A stretch of DNA of 64,000 nt from Zoogloeaceae bacterium (GTDB lineage Bacteria > Pseudomonadota > Gammaproteobacteria > Burkholderiales > Rhodocyclaceae): positions 1-64,000 of the forward strand of contig JAITMP010000013.1 of the NCBI GenBank assembly GCA_031277315.1. The letters run 5' to 3'. The stretch's first letter is position 1. Each line of letters begins with the position of its first letter. Positions 8,589 to 17,828 of the stretch are shown piece by piece. The translations under genes and the position numbers were made by a program. The notes beneath the pieces were generated by a model that ran no database searches, had not been told where the DNA came from, and saw only the letters and a program-made list of their open reading frames with translations.

Positions 8589-9797
8589 ATGAAGCCGACT
8601 TTGCCGCCCTTATTCCATGCTCCGCACAGGGTTATGTTTTTTGCCGGCGCGACGCAAGGCGTGCTGGCCATGCTGTGGTGGCTCGCCGATCTGGCCGCGC
8701 GTTACGGCGCGTTGTGGCCTGCGCCGGCCTGGCCGTTGCCCGCGCTGTGGCTGCATGCCGTTCTGATGAGCTATGGATTTTTTCCATTTTTCATTTTCGG
8801 TTTCATCATGACCGCTGGGCCGCGCTGGCAGGCGGCGGCGCCGATCGGCGCCAAATCTTATCTCGCCGCCGCCATTCTGATGGGCATCGGCTGGCTCGGT
8901 TTTTACGTTGCGCTATGGCAATCAATGCTGCTGTTGCCGGCGTTGCTGCTCGCTGTTGCCGGCTGGTGCACCGGCCTGCCGGCGCTGTGGCGCGTGATGC
9001 GCACACGGAGCAACGAGCAAACGCATATCGTCGCCGTGGTCGGCGGGCTGACATGCGGCGCGCTGCTGCTGGCGGCCTTCGCCGGTTTCGCCGCCGGCGG
9101 GCCGGTCTGGCTGGCGCAACTGGCGGTGAAGGGTGGCGTGTGGTTCTTCCTGCTGCCGGTGTTTACGGCGCTTTGTCACCGTATGGTGCCGTTCTTTTCC
9201 AGCGCGGTGATTCCGCAATACCGCATCGTGCGCCCGCTTCGGCTGCTGCACCTGCTGCTGGCTTGTTATGTCGTTCACGGCGTGCTGGAGACAGCCGGGC
9301 TGCCGCAATGGACCTGGCTTGCCGATCTGCCGGCGGCACTGGCGGCCGGCTGGCTTTCCTTCGCCTGGCAGTTGCGCCGCTGTCTCGCCGTGCGTCTGTT
9401 GGGTGTGCTGCATATCGCTTTCGCTTGGCTGGGGCCGAGTCTGGCGCTGTACGCGGTGAGCAGCCTGATGCAGTTGGCGGGGGCGGGATCGCTCGGTCTG
9501 GCGCCGCTGCATGCGCTCACGCTCGGCTTCTTCGCTTCCGCCGTGATCGGCATGGTGACACGGGTGACGCTCGGGCATTCGGGCCGGCCGCTCGCGGCCG
9601 ACGCCATTGTCTGGCGCATTTTCTGGACGGTGCAGGGCGTAGCCGCGCTGCGCGTTGTCGCCGAGTTCACGCATCTGACGGGCTTTGCCAACCTGTATCT
9701 GTGGGCGGCGCTCGGCTGGCTGGCGGCTTTCGGCGTCTGGTATGCCCGCTTCGCGCCGGTCTACCTCAAGCCGCGGCCGGACGGCCAGCCCGGATAA
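8589..9797 (+). CDS. nnrS: NnrS family haem-copper membrane protein
   Basis: A 402-residue integral membrane protein of the NnrS family with about 12 hydrophobic segments. NnrS proteins contain haem and copper and protect cells against NO and its iron complexes. Typical positions include LFHAPHRVMFFAGATQGVLA at the N-terminus, FGFIMTAGPRWQ, ALCHRMVPFFSSAVIP, and ALTLGFFASAVIGMVTRVTL near the C-terminus. It is divergent from the Dnr-like regulator and is followed after 10 bp by the SirB2 gene. A second, shorter NnrS is encoded at 15410-16573. Confidence 0.93.
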   Translation: MKPTLPPLFHAPHRVMFFAGATQGVLAMLWWLADLAARYGALWPAPAWPLPALWLHAVLMSYGFFPFFIFGFIMTAGPRWQAAAPIGAKSYLAAAILMGIGWLGFYVALWQSMLLLPALLLAVAGWCTGLPALWRVMRTRSNEQTHIVAVVGGLTCGALLLAAFAGFAAGGPVWLAQLAVKGGVWFFLLPVFTALCHRMVPFFSSAVIPQYRIVRPLRLLHLLLACYVVHGVLETAGLPQWTWLADLPAALAAGWLSFAWQLRRCLAVRLLGVLHIAFAWLGPSLALYAVSSLMQLAGAGSLGLAPLHALTLGFFASAVIGMVTRVTLGHSGRPLAADAIVWRIFWTVQGVAALRVVAEFTHLTGFANLYLWAALGWLAAFGVWYARFAPVYLKPRPDGQPG

Positions 9798-9807
9798 TGC
9801 TGTCGCC

Positions 9808-10200
9808 ATGAGCTATCTGCTGCTCAAACATCTGCACATCACCTTCGTGGTCGTGTCGGTCACCGGCTTTTTTCTGCGCGGCGTCTGGATGCTGACGGAT
9901 TCGCCGCTGCTCGACCGGCGCTGGGTGAAAGTGGTGCCGCACGTCAACGACACCTTGCTGCTGGTCGCCGCCATCGGCTTGTCGGTCACGCTGCGGCAAT
10001 ACCCTTTCGTGCACGCTTGGCTGACAGCGAAGGTGCTGGGTTTGCTGGCGTACATTCTTTTCGGCCTGTTCGCCCTGCGGCGCGGCCCCGGCAAGGCGGC
10101 GCGGACGGGCTTCTGGCTGGCGTCGCTGGCGAGCTTCGGCTACATCGTTTCGGTGGCGCTGACGAAGGATCCGCGCGGTTTCCTCCTCTGGCTGCAATAG
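9808..10200 (+). CDS. SirB2 family membrane protein
   Basis: A 130-residue protein with four hydrophobic segments, starting MSYLLLKHLHITFVVVSVTG. It contains LRGVWMLTDSPLLDRRWVKV and VPHVNDTLLLVAAIGLSV, which is the SirB2 pattern. The family is small, membrane-embedded and of unknown function. It is often beside nnrS, as here (10 bp spacing), so a role in the same NO or haem stress response is an inference. The start at 9808 fits the family; open sequence upstream overlaps nnrS. Confidence 0.85.
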   Translation: MSYLLLKHLHITFVVVSVTGFFLRGVWMLTDSPLLDRRWVKVVPHVNDTLLLVAAIGLSVTLRQYPFVHAWLTAKVLGLLAYILFGLFALRRGPGKAARTGFWLASLASFGYIVSVALTKDPRGFLLWLQ

Positions 10201-10302
10201 CCCTGGCGAAGACGTGGACTTCAGGCTTGTCTGGCGGGCGATTCCGTTTTATTGTGTTCCTCTTTTATCAGCCGGCCGCCTTGCGCCTGTATCATCTTCC
10301 CC

Positions 10303-11694
10303 ATGAATGCGATTTTTCAGGAACTGGTTTTCGATCCCGAACTGATCCGCCGGTTCGATGTGAACGGCCCCCGTTACACCTCCTATCCGACGGCTGACCG
10401 TTTCACGGAGGCGTTCGACGCCGAGGCGTACCGCCGCTGGCTCGGCCAGCGCGCGACCGGCGCCCGCCGCCCGCTTTCCCTCTACGTGCACATCCCGTTC
10501 TGCAACACCATCTGCTACTACTGCGCCTGCAACAAGATCATCACCAAGGATCACGGGCGCTCGGCGAAATACCTGAAATATCTCGACAAGGAACTGGCGC
10601 TGCAATCGGGCTGCCTGACGGGCGATCATGACGTGGTGCAATTGCACTGGGGCGGCGGCACGCCGACGTTCCTCTCGCATGACGAGATGCGGCAGTTGAT
10701 GGCCTCGATCCGCCGTCATTTCCGGCTGCTGCCGGACGGCGAATATTCGATCGAGGTCGATCCGCGCAAGGTCGACGAAGCCACGGTGGCCCTGCTCGGC
10801 GAACTCGGTTTCAACCGCATGAGCCTGGGCGTGCAGGATTTCGATGACGCCGTGCAGCGAGCGGTGAACCGCGTGCAGACCATCGAGGAGACGGAAACCG
10901 TGCTGCGGGCGGCGCGCGCCAACGGCTTCACCTCGATTTCGGTCGATCTCATCTACGGTCTGCCGAAGCAGAACGCCATCAGTTTCAACCGCACGCTGGA
11001 AGAAGTGCTGCGCCTCTCGCCCGACCGGCTCTCGATCTACAACTACGCGCACCTGCCGAGCCTGTTCAAGCCGCAGCGGCGCATCGCCGAAGCCGAACTG
11101 CCGAGCGCCGACGCCAAGCTGCACATTCTCCAGCTTGCCATCCGGCGGCTGACCGAAGCCGGCTACGTGTACATCGGCATGGATCACTTCGCCAAGCCGG
11201 ACGACGAACTCGCCGTCGCCCAGCGGCAGAGCCGGCTGCACCGCAACTTTCAGGGTTATTCCACTCACGCCGAATGCGACATGATGTCGTTCGGCATTTC
11301 CTCCATCAGCAAGGTCGGGCCGACCTACGCCCAGAACGTCAAGACGCTCGACGAATATTACGACTGCCTCGACGCGGACAAGCTGCCGGTCTATCGCGGC
11401 ATCGAACTGACGCCGGACGATCTTCTGCGCCGCGCCATCATTCAGGACTTGATGTGCCACTTCGAGTTGTCGACCGAGGCGCTGGAAGTCGCGCACCTGA
11501 TCGACTTCCAGCGCTATTTCGCCGCCGAGATCGCCGACCTGCGCGAGATGGAAAAGGGCGGGCTGCTGACCCTGGAGGAGAAATGGATCCGGGTGCAGCC
11601 GCGCGGCCGCATGCTGGTGCGCGTCATCGCCATGGTGTTCGACCGCTACCTGCGCGCCGCCCGCCAGCAGGCGCGCTACTCGAAAGTCATTTGA
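10303..11694 (+). CDS. hemN: Oxygen-independent coproporphyrinogen III oxidase
   Basis: A 463-residue radical SAM enzyme converting coproporphyrinogen III to protoporphyrinogen IX without oxygen in haem biosynthesis. The SAM-cluster motif is PFCNTICYYCAC (CxxxCxxC). The glycine motif WGGGTPTFLS, the motif SLGVQDFDDAVQRAVNR and the HemN C-terminal domain are all present. The start at 10303 gives the family N-terminus (FDPELIRRFDVNGPRYTSYP). An anaerobic haem enzyme fits beside NnrS and the Dnr-like regulator, but I found no clear Fnr site in the 100 bp upstream. The length is normal. Confidence 0.97.
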   Translation: MNAIFQELVFDPELIRRFDVNGPRYTSYPTADRFTEAFDAEAYRRWLGQRATGARRPLSLYVHIPFCNTICYYCACNKIITKDHGRSAKYLKYLDKELALQSGCLTGDHDVVQLHWGGGTPTFLSHDEMRQLMASIRRHFRLLPDGEYSIEVDPRKVDEATVALLGELGFNRMSLGVQDFDDAVQRAVNRVQTIEETETVLRAARANGFTSISVDLIYGLPKQNAISFNRTLEEVLRLSPDRLSIYNYAHLPSLFKPQRRIAEAELPSADAKLHILQLAIRRLTEAGYVYIGMDHFAKPDDELAVAQRQSRLHRNFQGYSTHAECDMMSFGISSISKVGPTYAQNVKTLDEYYDCLDADKLPVYRGIELTPDDLLRRAIIQDLMCHFELSTEALEVAHLIDFQRYFAAEIADLREMEKGGLLTLEEKWIRVQPRGRMLVRVIAMVFDRYLRAARQQARYSKVI

Positions 11695-11718
11695 CGCGCC
11701 CTGCGCGTCCGCGCCACA

Positions 11719-12456
11719 TTGCCTGATACCGGTTATATCGCCGTTTTTCTCGTCGGCTTGCTCGGCGGCGCGCACTGCATGGCGATGTGCGGCGGCATCG
11801 TCGGCGCGCTGACAATGCAAACGCCCGGCGGCGCAGGGCCAGCAGGGCCAGCAGGGAGAAGTGGCTGGAAACAGTGGCCGCTGCACCTCGCCTACAACCT
11901 TGGCCGCATTTCCAGTTACGCCTTCGCCGGAGCGGTGCTGGGCGCGGTCGGCAGCGCTGGGCTGCTGTTCGAGGACGCGCTGCCGGTGCAGCTCACGCTC
12001 TACGTGCTGGCGAACCTGATGCTGGTGGCGCTCGGCTTGTATCTGCTCGGCCTGCCGCACGGGCTGACTTTCCTTGAGCGCGGCGGCCAGAAAATATGGG
12101 CGCGGATCCAGCCGCTGACGCGCCGCTTTCTGCCCGCCACCACCGTTTCGCGCGCGCTGCCGCTCGGTCTGCTGTGGGGCTTTCTGCCGTGCGGCATGGT
12201 CTATTCGGTGCTCGCCGCGACGCTGCTTACCGGCAGCGCCGCGCGCGGCGCGGGGCTGATGCTGGCTTTCGGGCTGGGCACGCTGCCCAATCTGCTGCTG
12301 GCGGGCTTTCTGCTCGGACGCTTCCGCGATATCGTGCGCGCGTCCTGGGTGCGGCAAGCGTCCGGCCTGCTGGTGCTGGGCTTCGGCGTCTGGGGGCTGT
12401 TCAACGCCACCTCCCTCGGTGGCCGGCTCTGGCAGGGCATCGTCTGCGCCGTCTAA
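11719..12456 (+). CDS. TauE/SafE-like (UreH/DsbD-type) membrane protein
   Basis: A 245-residue membrane protein with six hydrophobic segments and the conserved [16 protein letters not shown] near the N-terminus, typical of the 'sulfite exporter TauE/SafE family' genes that accompany copper ATPases and cytochrome oxidase assembly genes. Another conserved stretch is [20 protein letters not shown]. The two Cys-containing motifs suggest a role in metal or thiol handling across the inner membrane; the substrate is unknown. The start is a TTG at 11719. The copA gene follows after 20 bp, so the two are probably co-transcribed. Confidence 0.85.
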   Translation: MPDTGYIAVFLVGLLGGAHCMAMCGGIVGALTMQTPGGAGPAGPAGRSGWKQWPLHLAYNLGRISSYAFAGAVLGAVGSAGLLFEDALPVQLTLYVLANLMLVALGLYLLGLPHGLTFLERGGQKIWARIQPLTRRFLPATTVSRALPLGLLWGFLPCGMVYSVLAATLLTGSAARGAGLMLAFGLGTLPNLLLAGFLLGRFRDIVRASWVRQASGLLVLGFGVWGLFNATSLGGRLWQGIVCAV

Positions 12457-12476
12457 ACAATAAGCAGAATTGCCAT

Positions 12477-14927
12477 ATGAATACACCCGCGCATACTCTT
12501 GCCGCCGCGCCCGCATCACGCCAGACGGTTGATCTGCCCATCGAGGGCATGACCTGCGCCGCTTGCGCGGCCCGCATCGAACGGCAGCTTAACAAGCTGC
12601 CCGGCGTGTCGGCGGCGGTGAACTTCGCCAGCGAGCGCGCCCATGTCGCCTTCGATGCCGGCGCCGTCAGCGGGCCGCAACTCGTCGACGTCATCCGGAA
12701 AACCGGCTTCAAGGTGCCGCCGCAATCGCTCGATCTGGCGATCTCCGGCATGACCTGCGCCGCCTGCGCCGCGCGCGTCGAGACGGTGCTGAACAAGCTG
12801 CCGGGCGTCGAAGCGGGCGTGAATTTCGCCAGCGAGAAAGCCCATGTCCGCTATGTGCCGGGGCAGACCGACGCGGCGGCGCTGATCGCCGCCGTGCGCC
12901 GCGCCGGTTATGACGCGCGCGAATCGAGCGCCGATACCCGCGCCGCTGAAAAGGCGCGCAAGGCCGCCGCCTGGCGCGCCGAATCGCGGCGCTTCTGGAT
13001 CGCCGTCGCGCTCACCTTGCCGCTGCTGGCGCAGATGGGCGCGATGTTCTCCGGCGGGCATGAAAACGAACTGCCGCGCTGGCTGCAATTCGCGCTCGCC
13101 ACGCCGGTGCAGTTCTGGATCGGCTGGCGCTTTTACGTCGGCGCGTATAACGCGCTGCGCGGCGGCAGCGGCAATATGGATGTGCTGGTCGCGCTTGGCA
13201 CGTCAATGGCCTGGGCCTTCAGCGCCGTGGTGACGCTGGCCGGCCTGCATCAGCATCATGTTTATTTCGAGGCTTCCGCCGCCGTCATCACGCTGGTGCT
13301 GATGGGCAAGCTGCTGGAAGCGCGCGCCAAGGCGCGCACCTCCGCCGCCATCGAGGCGTTGATCCGCTTGCAGCCGCAGACGGCGCATGTGCTGCGCGGA
13401 GGCGAGTTGACGGCGGTGCCGGTCGACAGCATCAATCCCGGCGACATTTTCGTCGTGCGGCCGGGCGAGAGTGTGCCGGTCGATGGCGAGGTGACGGAGG
13501 GCGGCGGCAGCGTGAACGAGGCCGCGCTGACCGGCGAGAGCATGCCGGTGGCGAAGCGGCCCGGCGACAAGGTGTTCGCCGCCACGGTGAACGGCGAAGG
13601 CTTGATCCATTGCCGCGCCACCGGCGTCGGCAGCCATACGCTGCTTGCCGGCATCATCCGCATGGTCGAACAGGCGCAAGGATCGAAAGCGCCGGTGCAG
13701 CGTCTGGCCGACCGCATCTCGGCGATTTTCGTGCCAGTGGTGACGGCCATCGCGCTCCTCACCTTCGCCGGCTGGTGGTTTTTCGCTGGCGATTTCACGC
13801 AGGCGCTGGTGAACGCCGTCGCCGTGCTGGTGATCGCCTGTCCCTGCGCGCTGGGTCTGGCGACGCCGACCGCCATCATGGTCGGCACCGGGCGCGGCGC
13901 CGCCGCCGGCATTCTGGTCAGAAACGCTGAGGCGCTGGAACTGGCGAAAGGCGTCGAAGTGCTGGCGGTCGATAAAACCGGCACGCTGACTTCCGGCCAG
14001 CCGGCGGTGACGGACATCGTGCCCGCTGCCGGCGGCGACGCGGCGCAATTGCTGCGTGTCGCGGCGAGTCTCGAACAAGGCGCGACGCATCCGCTCGCCG
14101 AAGCCATCGTTGCGCGGGCGCGCGCGGACGGCATCGCGCTGACGCATCCGGCAGAGTTGCGCGCTGTGGCGGGCAAGGGGCTGACGGCGGCGCTCGACGG
14201 CGTGGACTACGCGCTTGGCTCACCAGCCTATCTCGCCGAATGCGGCGTGGCCGTGCCGGAAGACATGCTGACGCCGCTGGCCGGCGCCGGCAAGAGCGTG
14301 GTCGGCGTCGGCGAAGCAAGGAGTAGTCAGGCGGACGCCGCCGCCAGTGGCCGTCTGCTCGGACTGATCGGCGTTGCCGACCGCCTGCGGCCAACTTCGC
14401 CCGCCGCCATCGCGCGGCTAAAAACGCAGGGCGTCGAGGTTGTCATGCTCACTGGCGACAACGCCGCCACGGCGGCGGCCATCGCGCGCGAATCCGGCAT
14501 CGAACGTTTTGAGGCCGGAGTGCTGCCGGGCGACAAGGCCGCCGCCCTCGTCCGGCTGAAGGCGGACGGCAAGCGCGTCGGCATGGTCGGCGACGGCATC
14601 AATGACGCTCCGGCGCTGGCCGCCGCCGACGTTTCCTTCGCCATCGGCGGCGGCGCCGACGCGGCGCTGGAAGCCGCCGACGTGACGCTGATGCGCAGCG
14701 ACCTGCTGTCGGTCGCCGACGCCATCGACCTTTCCCGCGCCACGCTGGCGAAGATCCGCCAGAACCTTTTCTTCGCCTTTATTTACAACGCGCTTGGCAT
14801 TCCGCTGGCGGCAATCGGCATGCTCAACCCGGTCATCGCCGGCGCCGCCATGGCGCTCAGTTCCGTCTCGGTGGTCAGCAACTCCCTGCTGCTGCGGCGC
14901 TGGAAACCGGGCGGGCGCGAGGCGTGA
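12477..14927 (+). CDS. copA: Copper-exporting P1B-type ATPase with two N-terminal metal-binding domains
   Basis: An 816-residue heavy-metal P-type ATPase pumping monovalent copper out of the cytoplasm. Two heavy-metal-associated domains each carry [10 protein letters not shown] (Cys at about 27/30 and 94/97). The membrane metal site is CPC in [15 protein letters not shown] (about residues 455-457). The phosphorylation motif is [10 protein letters not shown] (about 499) and the hinge motif is [16 protein letters not shown]. The start at 12477 is the only ATG that keeps both metal domains without a spurious extension. It follows the TauE-like gene by 20 bp. Downstream are a vapC remnant, a CopZ-like chaperone and a second NnrS. 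Confidence 0.96.
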   Translation: MNTPAHTLAAAPASRQTVDLPIEGMTCAACAARIERQLNKLPGVSAAVNFASERAHVAFDAGAVSGPQLVDVIRKTGFKVPPQSLDLAISGMTCAACAARVETVLNKLPGVEAGVNFASEKAHVRYVPGQTDAAALIAAVRRAGYDARESSADTRAAEKARKAAAWRAESRRFWIAVALTLPLLAQMGAMFSGGHENELPRWLQFALATPVQFWIGWRFYVGAYNALRGGSGNMDVLVALGTSMAWAFSAVVTLAGLHQHHVYFEASAAVITLVLMGKLLEARAKARTSAAIEALIRLQPQTAHVLRGGELTAVPVDSINPGDIFVVRPGESVPVDGEVTEGGGSVNEAALTGESMPVAKRPGDKVFAATVNGEGLIHCRATGVGSHTLLAGIIRMVEQAQGSKAPVQRLADRISAIFVPVVTAIALLTFAGWWFFAGDFTQALVNAVAVLVIACPCALGLATPTAIMVGTGRGAAAGILVRNAEALELAKGVEVLAVDKTGTLTSGQPAVTDIVPAAGGDAAQLLRVAASLEQGATHPLAEAIVARARADGIALTHPAELRAVAGKGLTAALDGVDYALGSPAYLAECGVAVPEDMLTPLAGAGKSVVGVGEARSSQADAAASGRLLGLIGVADRLRPTSPAAIARLKTQGVEVVMLTGDNAATAAAIARESGIERFEAGVLPGDKAAALVRLKADGKRVGMVGDGINDAPALAAADVSFAIGGGADAALEAADVTLMRSDLLSVADAIDLSRATLAKIRQNLFFAFIYNALGIPLAAIGMLNPVIAGAAMALSSVSVVSNSLLLRRWKPGGREA

Positions 14928-14983
14928 TTTCGTATTGTTCGGCGCGGCTGGGCAGCCAGAAAAGATTTGGTTAGTATCCTGAC

Positions 14984-15172
14984 TTGTCTGGTCAGACCTG
15001 TTTTCGCAAGAGCATTGAAGGCGTAGCCGATGCCGCGTTCCGCCGCGCGCTGCCGGTGATTGACGGCTTGCTGGCGGCCACCGCCTTGCAGTACAACCTG
15101 ACGCTGGTGACGCGCAACGTCAAGGATTTCGCCGGGCTGGACGTGCAGGTGGTCAACCCTTGGCAAGCGTGA
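14984..15172 (+). pseudogene. Remnant of a VapC-type PIN-domain toxin gene
   Basis: About 45 codons match the C-terminal end of VapC/FitB PIN ribonuclease toxins: ALPVIDGLLAATALQYNLTL, then VTRNVKDFAGLDVQVVNPWQ. The N-terminal half, with the first acidic catalytic residues, is missing, and no antitoxin gene is nearby. The frame begins in unrelated sequence after the copA stop. I read this as the tail of an inactivated toxin-antitoxin module inserted or left between copA and the copZ-like gene. It could not be an active nuclease. Confidence 0.75.
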
Positions 15173-15206
15173 GCGTCAATCACGAATCAAACTGAAAGGA
15201 AACGAA

Positions 15207-15413
15207 ATGGAAACCGCTATCCTCAAGGTCGAAGGCATGTCCTGCGGCGGCTGCGTGAAAAGCGTGACCGGCGTGCTCGGCGCGCTGCCCGGCGTGGCGA
15301 AGGCCGACGTGTCGCTCGAAGAGAAATGCGCCCGCGTCACGTTCGAGCCGGGCCGCGTCACGCGCGAAGACATGCGGCGCGCCATCATCGACGCGGGCTT
15401 CGAGGCAGAGTGA
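15207..15413 (+). CDS. copZ: CopZ-like heavy-metal-associated domain protein
   Basis: A 68-residue copper chaperone fold. The metal motif is VEGMSCGGCVKSV (Cys 13 and 16), and the ferredoxin-like pattern continues through VSLEEKCARVTFEP and ends in AIIDAGFEAE. It should carry Cu(I) to CopA or to a partner. AAAGGAAACGAA precedes the ATG. Its stop overlaps the GTG start of the following NnrS gene by 4 bases (GTGA), indicating translational coupling between a copper chaperone and a copper-containing NnrS. Confidence 0.92.
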   Translation: METAILKVEGMSCGGCVKSVTGVLGALPGVAKADVSLEEKCARVTFEPGRVTREDMRRAIIDAGFEAE

Positions 15414-16573
15414 GCTTTTCCGCCCATCCGCTCTGGCTGGCCGGCTTTCGCCCTTTTTTCGCGCTGGCTTGCCTGTCCGGCATCGTGCTGCCGGCGCTCT
15501 GGGTGCTGATGTTCGCCGGCCGGGTCGAGATGCCGGCGGCGATGCATCCCGGCATGCAATGGCATGCGCATGAAATGTTTTTCGGCTTCGGCTGGGCAAT
15601 GCTCGGCGGCTTCCTGCTCACGGCGAGCAAAAACTGGGTGAAGATTCGCGGCTACCACGGCGCCGCGTTGATATTCCTCGTCGCCGCCTGGTTCTTCGAG
15701 CGCCTTGGCATGGTGTGCGGCGGCGTCTGGCCGCAGCCGCTGTTTTTGCTCTCGAACCAGTTGTTTCTGGTGACGATCGTGGCGATGCTGCTGTGGACCC
15801 TGTTGCGGCATCGCAGCGCCGACAGCTACCGGCGCGACAATATTTTTTTCCTCATCCTGCTGCCGCTGTTTCCGCTCGCCAAGTTCCTGCTGCTCGACGG
15901 ACAGTGGAACAAAGCCGGCGAGATGATGGCGCTGGGTTTGTTCCGCCTCGCTTTTCTCATCATGCTCGAACGCACGCTGACGGAATTCATGCGCGGCGTC
16001 TTCAAGGCTGAAATCCTGCGCCACCCGCTGCTCGACGGCGCGATCAAGACGCTGGCGCTGGCGCTCGTCTTCACCGGCTTTCTGCCGCCTTCCGCCGTCG
16101 CCGCGCTGGCCCTTGCGCTGGCGCTGCTGCTGCTCGTCCGTTTTGCTTTCTGGAAACCGGGGCTGGCGTTTACCCGCATCGACATCGGCATCATGTATGT
16201 GTGCTATCTCGCCATCGCCGGCCAGTTGCTGGCGCTGGCCTTCGAGCAGACGGCGCAAACGGTCTGGGTCGGCGGCGTCACGACACATCTGTTCACGTTC
16301 GGCGCGATGGGCCTGATCGCGCCGGCCATGATCGTGCGCATCTCGAAAGGCCACACTGGGCGCAAAGTGACGTTCGATGCCGGCGACAAGGCCGTGCTGT
16401 GGCTCATGATCGCGGCGCTGGCGCTGCGCGTGCTGGCGCCGCAATTTGCGCCCGGCGCGTATCTCGTCTGGCTCGGCCTCGCCGCGGCGGCTTGGGCGGC
16501 GGCGTTCGCCATTCTCGTCTGGCGCGTCGTTCCCTTCCTGTCGCAGCCGAGAATCGACGGCCGCGAACATTGA
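15410..16573 (+). CDS. NnrS family protein, second copy
   Basis: A 387-residue NnrS-family membrane protein with about 12 hydrophobic segments. Family positions include HPLWLAGFRPFFALACLSG, MQWHAHEMFFGFGWAMLGGF, LLTASKNWVKIRGYHG and HLFTFGAMGLIAPAMIVRIS. It is distinct in sequence from the first NnrS (8589-9797). The GTG start at 15410 overlaps the copZ stop. The gene converges on dps, 42 bp away. Coupling to a copper chaperone supports the view that NnrS is a copper protein, but the exact function here is inferred. Confidence 0.9.
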   Translation: MSFSAHPLWLAGFRPFFALACLSGIVLPALWVLMFAGRVEMPAAMHPGMQWHAHEMFFGFGWAMLGGFLLTASKNWVKIRGYHGAALIFLVAAWFFERLGMVCGGVWPQPLFLLSNQLFLVTIVAMLLWTLLRHRSADSYRRDNIFFLILLPLFPLAKFLLLDGQWNKAGEMMALGLFRLAFLIMLERTLTEFMRGVFKAEILRHPLLDGAIKTLALALVFTGFLPPSAVAALALALALLLLVRFAFWKPGLAFTRIDIGIMYVCYLAIAGQLLALAFEQTAQTVWVGGVTTHLFTFGAMGLIAPAMIVRISKGHTGRKVTFDAGDKAVLWLMIAALALRVLAPQFAPGAYLVWLGLAAAAWAAAFAILVWRVVPFLSQPRIDGREH

Positions 16574-16615
16574 CGGCCGCCGTTGTTTCCGTTGTCGCCG
16601 TTGTTTCCGGGACGC

Positions 16616-17110
16616 TTATTCTTCCAGCATGCTGCGCAACATCCACGCCGTCTTTTCGTGCACTTCGAGGCGCTGGGTGAGCAAGTCCGCCGTCGGCTGA
16701 TCGTCGGCCTTGCTGACGAGCGGGAAGATTTCGCGGGCCGTGCGCGCGGTGGCCTCCTGCGCGGCGACCAGCAGGCGGAGCATGTCGGTTGCCTTCGGCA
16801 CGCCGTCCGCTTCCTTGATCGAAGTATGCCGGGCAAATTCCTTGTAGGTGCCGGGGGCGGGGAAGCCGAGGGCGCGGATGCGCTCGGCGATGATGTCGAG
16901 CGCGTTCCACTGCTCGGTGTATTGCTGCATGAACATCAGGTGCAGCGTGTTGAACATCGGCCCTGTCACGTTCCAGTGAAAATTGTGCGTCATCAGGTAA
17001 AGGGTGTAACTGTCGGCCAGCAGGCGCGACAGCCCTTTGGCGATTTTTCCACGGTCGCCGGCGGAAATGCCGATGTCAATGGCGGGGGCGGCGTTTTTCT
17101 TCGCTTTCAT
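16616..17110 (-). CDS. dps: Dps family ferritin-like DNA-binding protein
   Basis: A 164-residue Dps/miniferritin, which oxidises and stores iron with peroxide and protects DNA. The ferroxidase-site pattern is seen in LYLMTHNFHWNVTGPMFNTL and MQQYTEQWNALDIIAERIRA (His, Asp and Glu ligands). The lysine-rich N-terminus MKAKKNAAPA fits DNA binding. The start at 17110 is preferred over 17134 because AGGAG lies just upstream. It converges on the second nnrS and is divergent from the NUDIX gene. Confidence 0.95.
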   Translation of the reverse strand: MKAKKNAAPAIDIGISAGDRGKIAKGLSRLLADSYTLYLMTHNFHWNVTGPMFNTLHLMFMQQYTEQWNALDIIAERIRALGFPAPGTYKEFARHTSIKEADGVPKATDMLRLLVAAQEATARTAREIFPLVSKADDQPTADLLTQRLEVHEKTAWMLRSMLEE

Positions 17111-17232
17111 GATGACTCCTGTTTGATTGGACACGAACGCGATGTTCTCTTGATTGACGCCGCTTGTCCAGATTCCGGATCATGGCGGCGGTCGGCTTTT
17201 GCGGCAGACCGCCGCGCGGGTAGAATGGGGCG

Positions 17233-17820
17233 ATGAATTACTGTAGCCATTGCGGCGCTCCGGTCAGCTTGAAGATTCCCGCCGGCGATACCTTGCCGCG
17301 CCATGTCTGTGACCGCTGCGGTCTTATCCATTACACGAACCCGAAGCTGGTGGTCGGCGCCATTCCCGAATGGGGGGACAGAATCCTGCTCTGCCGTCGC
17401 GCCATCGCGCCGCGCCTCGGTTTGTGGACGCTGCCGGCGGGCTTCATGGAGAACGCGGAAACCACTGCCGAGGCGGCGGCGCGGGAAACGCTGGAGGAAG
17501 CCTGCGCGCGGGTGGACATCGGCGCGCTGTTCACTTTCATCAACGTGCCGCACATCAATCAGGTGCACATCTTCTACCGGGCGCGGTTGCGCGATCCCGA
17601 TTTCGCGCCGGGGCCGGAGTCGCTCGAAGTGGGGCTGTTCGAGGAAGCGGCGGTGCCTTGGCAGGAAATCGCTTTCCGCACGGTCGGCCTCACCCTGCGG
17701 CATTATTTCGAGGATCGCAAGGCCGGACAGTACGGCTTTTACACCCACGACCTGACCGAGCCGCCGAATACACCGCCAAACACGCCGCCAAGCGAGCCAT
17801 CAAGCGAGCCGCCGAAATAA
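17233..17820 (+). CDS. NUDIX hydrolase with N-terminal zinc ribbon
   Basis: A 195-residue protein. A zinc ribbon with CSHCG and CDRCG comes first, followed by a NUDIX domain. The NUDIX box reads GFMENAETTAEAAARETLEE, matching GX5EX7REXXEE. The zinc ribbon plus this layout resembles NudC-like or YfaO-like pyrophosphohydrolases acting on nucleoside-diphosphate derivatives; the substrate is not known. The last 20 residues are a low-complexity tail of PPNTPPNTPP then SEPSSEPPK, encoded by a short tandem repeat, probably from slippage. It converges on the TonB-like gene 8 bp away. Confidence 0.88.
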   Translation: MNYCSHCGAPVSLKIPAGDTLPRHVCDRCGLIHYTNPKLVVGAIPEWGDRILLCRRAIAPRLGLWTLPAGFMENAETTAEAAARETLEEACARVDIGALFTFINVPHINQVHIFYRARLRDPDFAPGPESLEVGLFEEAAVPWQEIAFRTVGLTLRHYFEDRKAGQYGFYTHDLTEPPNTPPNTPPSEPSSEPPK

Positions 17821-17828
17821 GGCGCGGC

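Noticed and set aside
10280-10297. Fnr-like TTGCGCCTGTATCAT before hemN
   Set aside because: The half-sites are spaced by five bases rather than four and the left half matches only TTG, so it does not fit the Fnr consensus.
10249-12519. A 756-codon open frame antisense to hemN and the TauE-like gene
   Set aside because: Composition-driven shadow of well-supported genes on the other strand.
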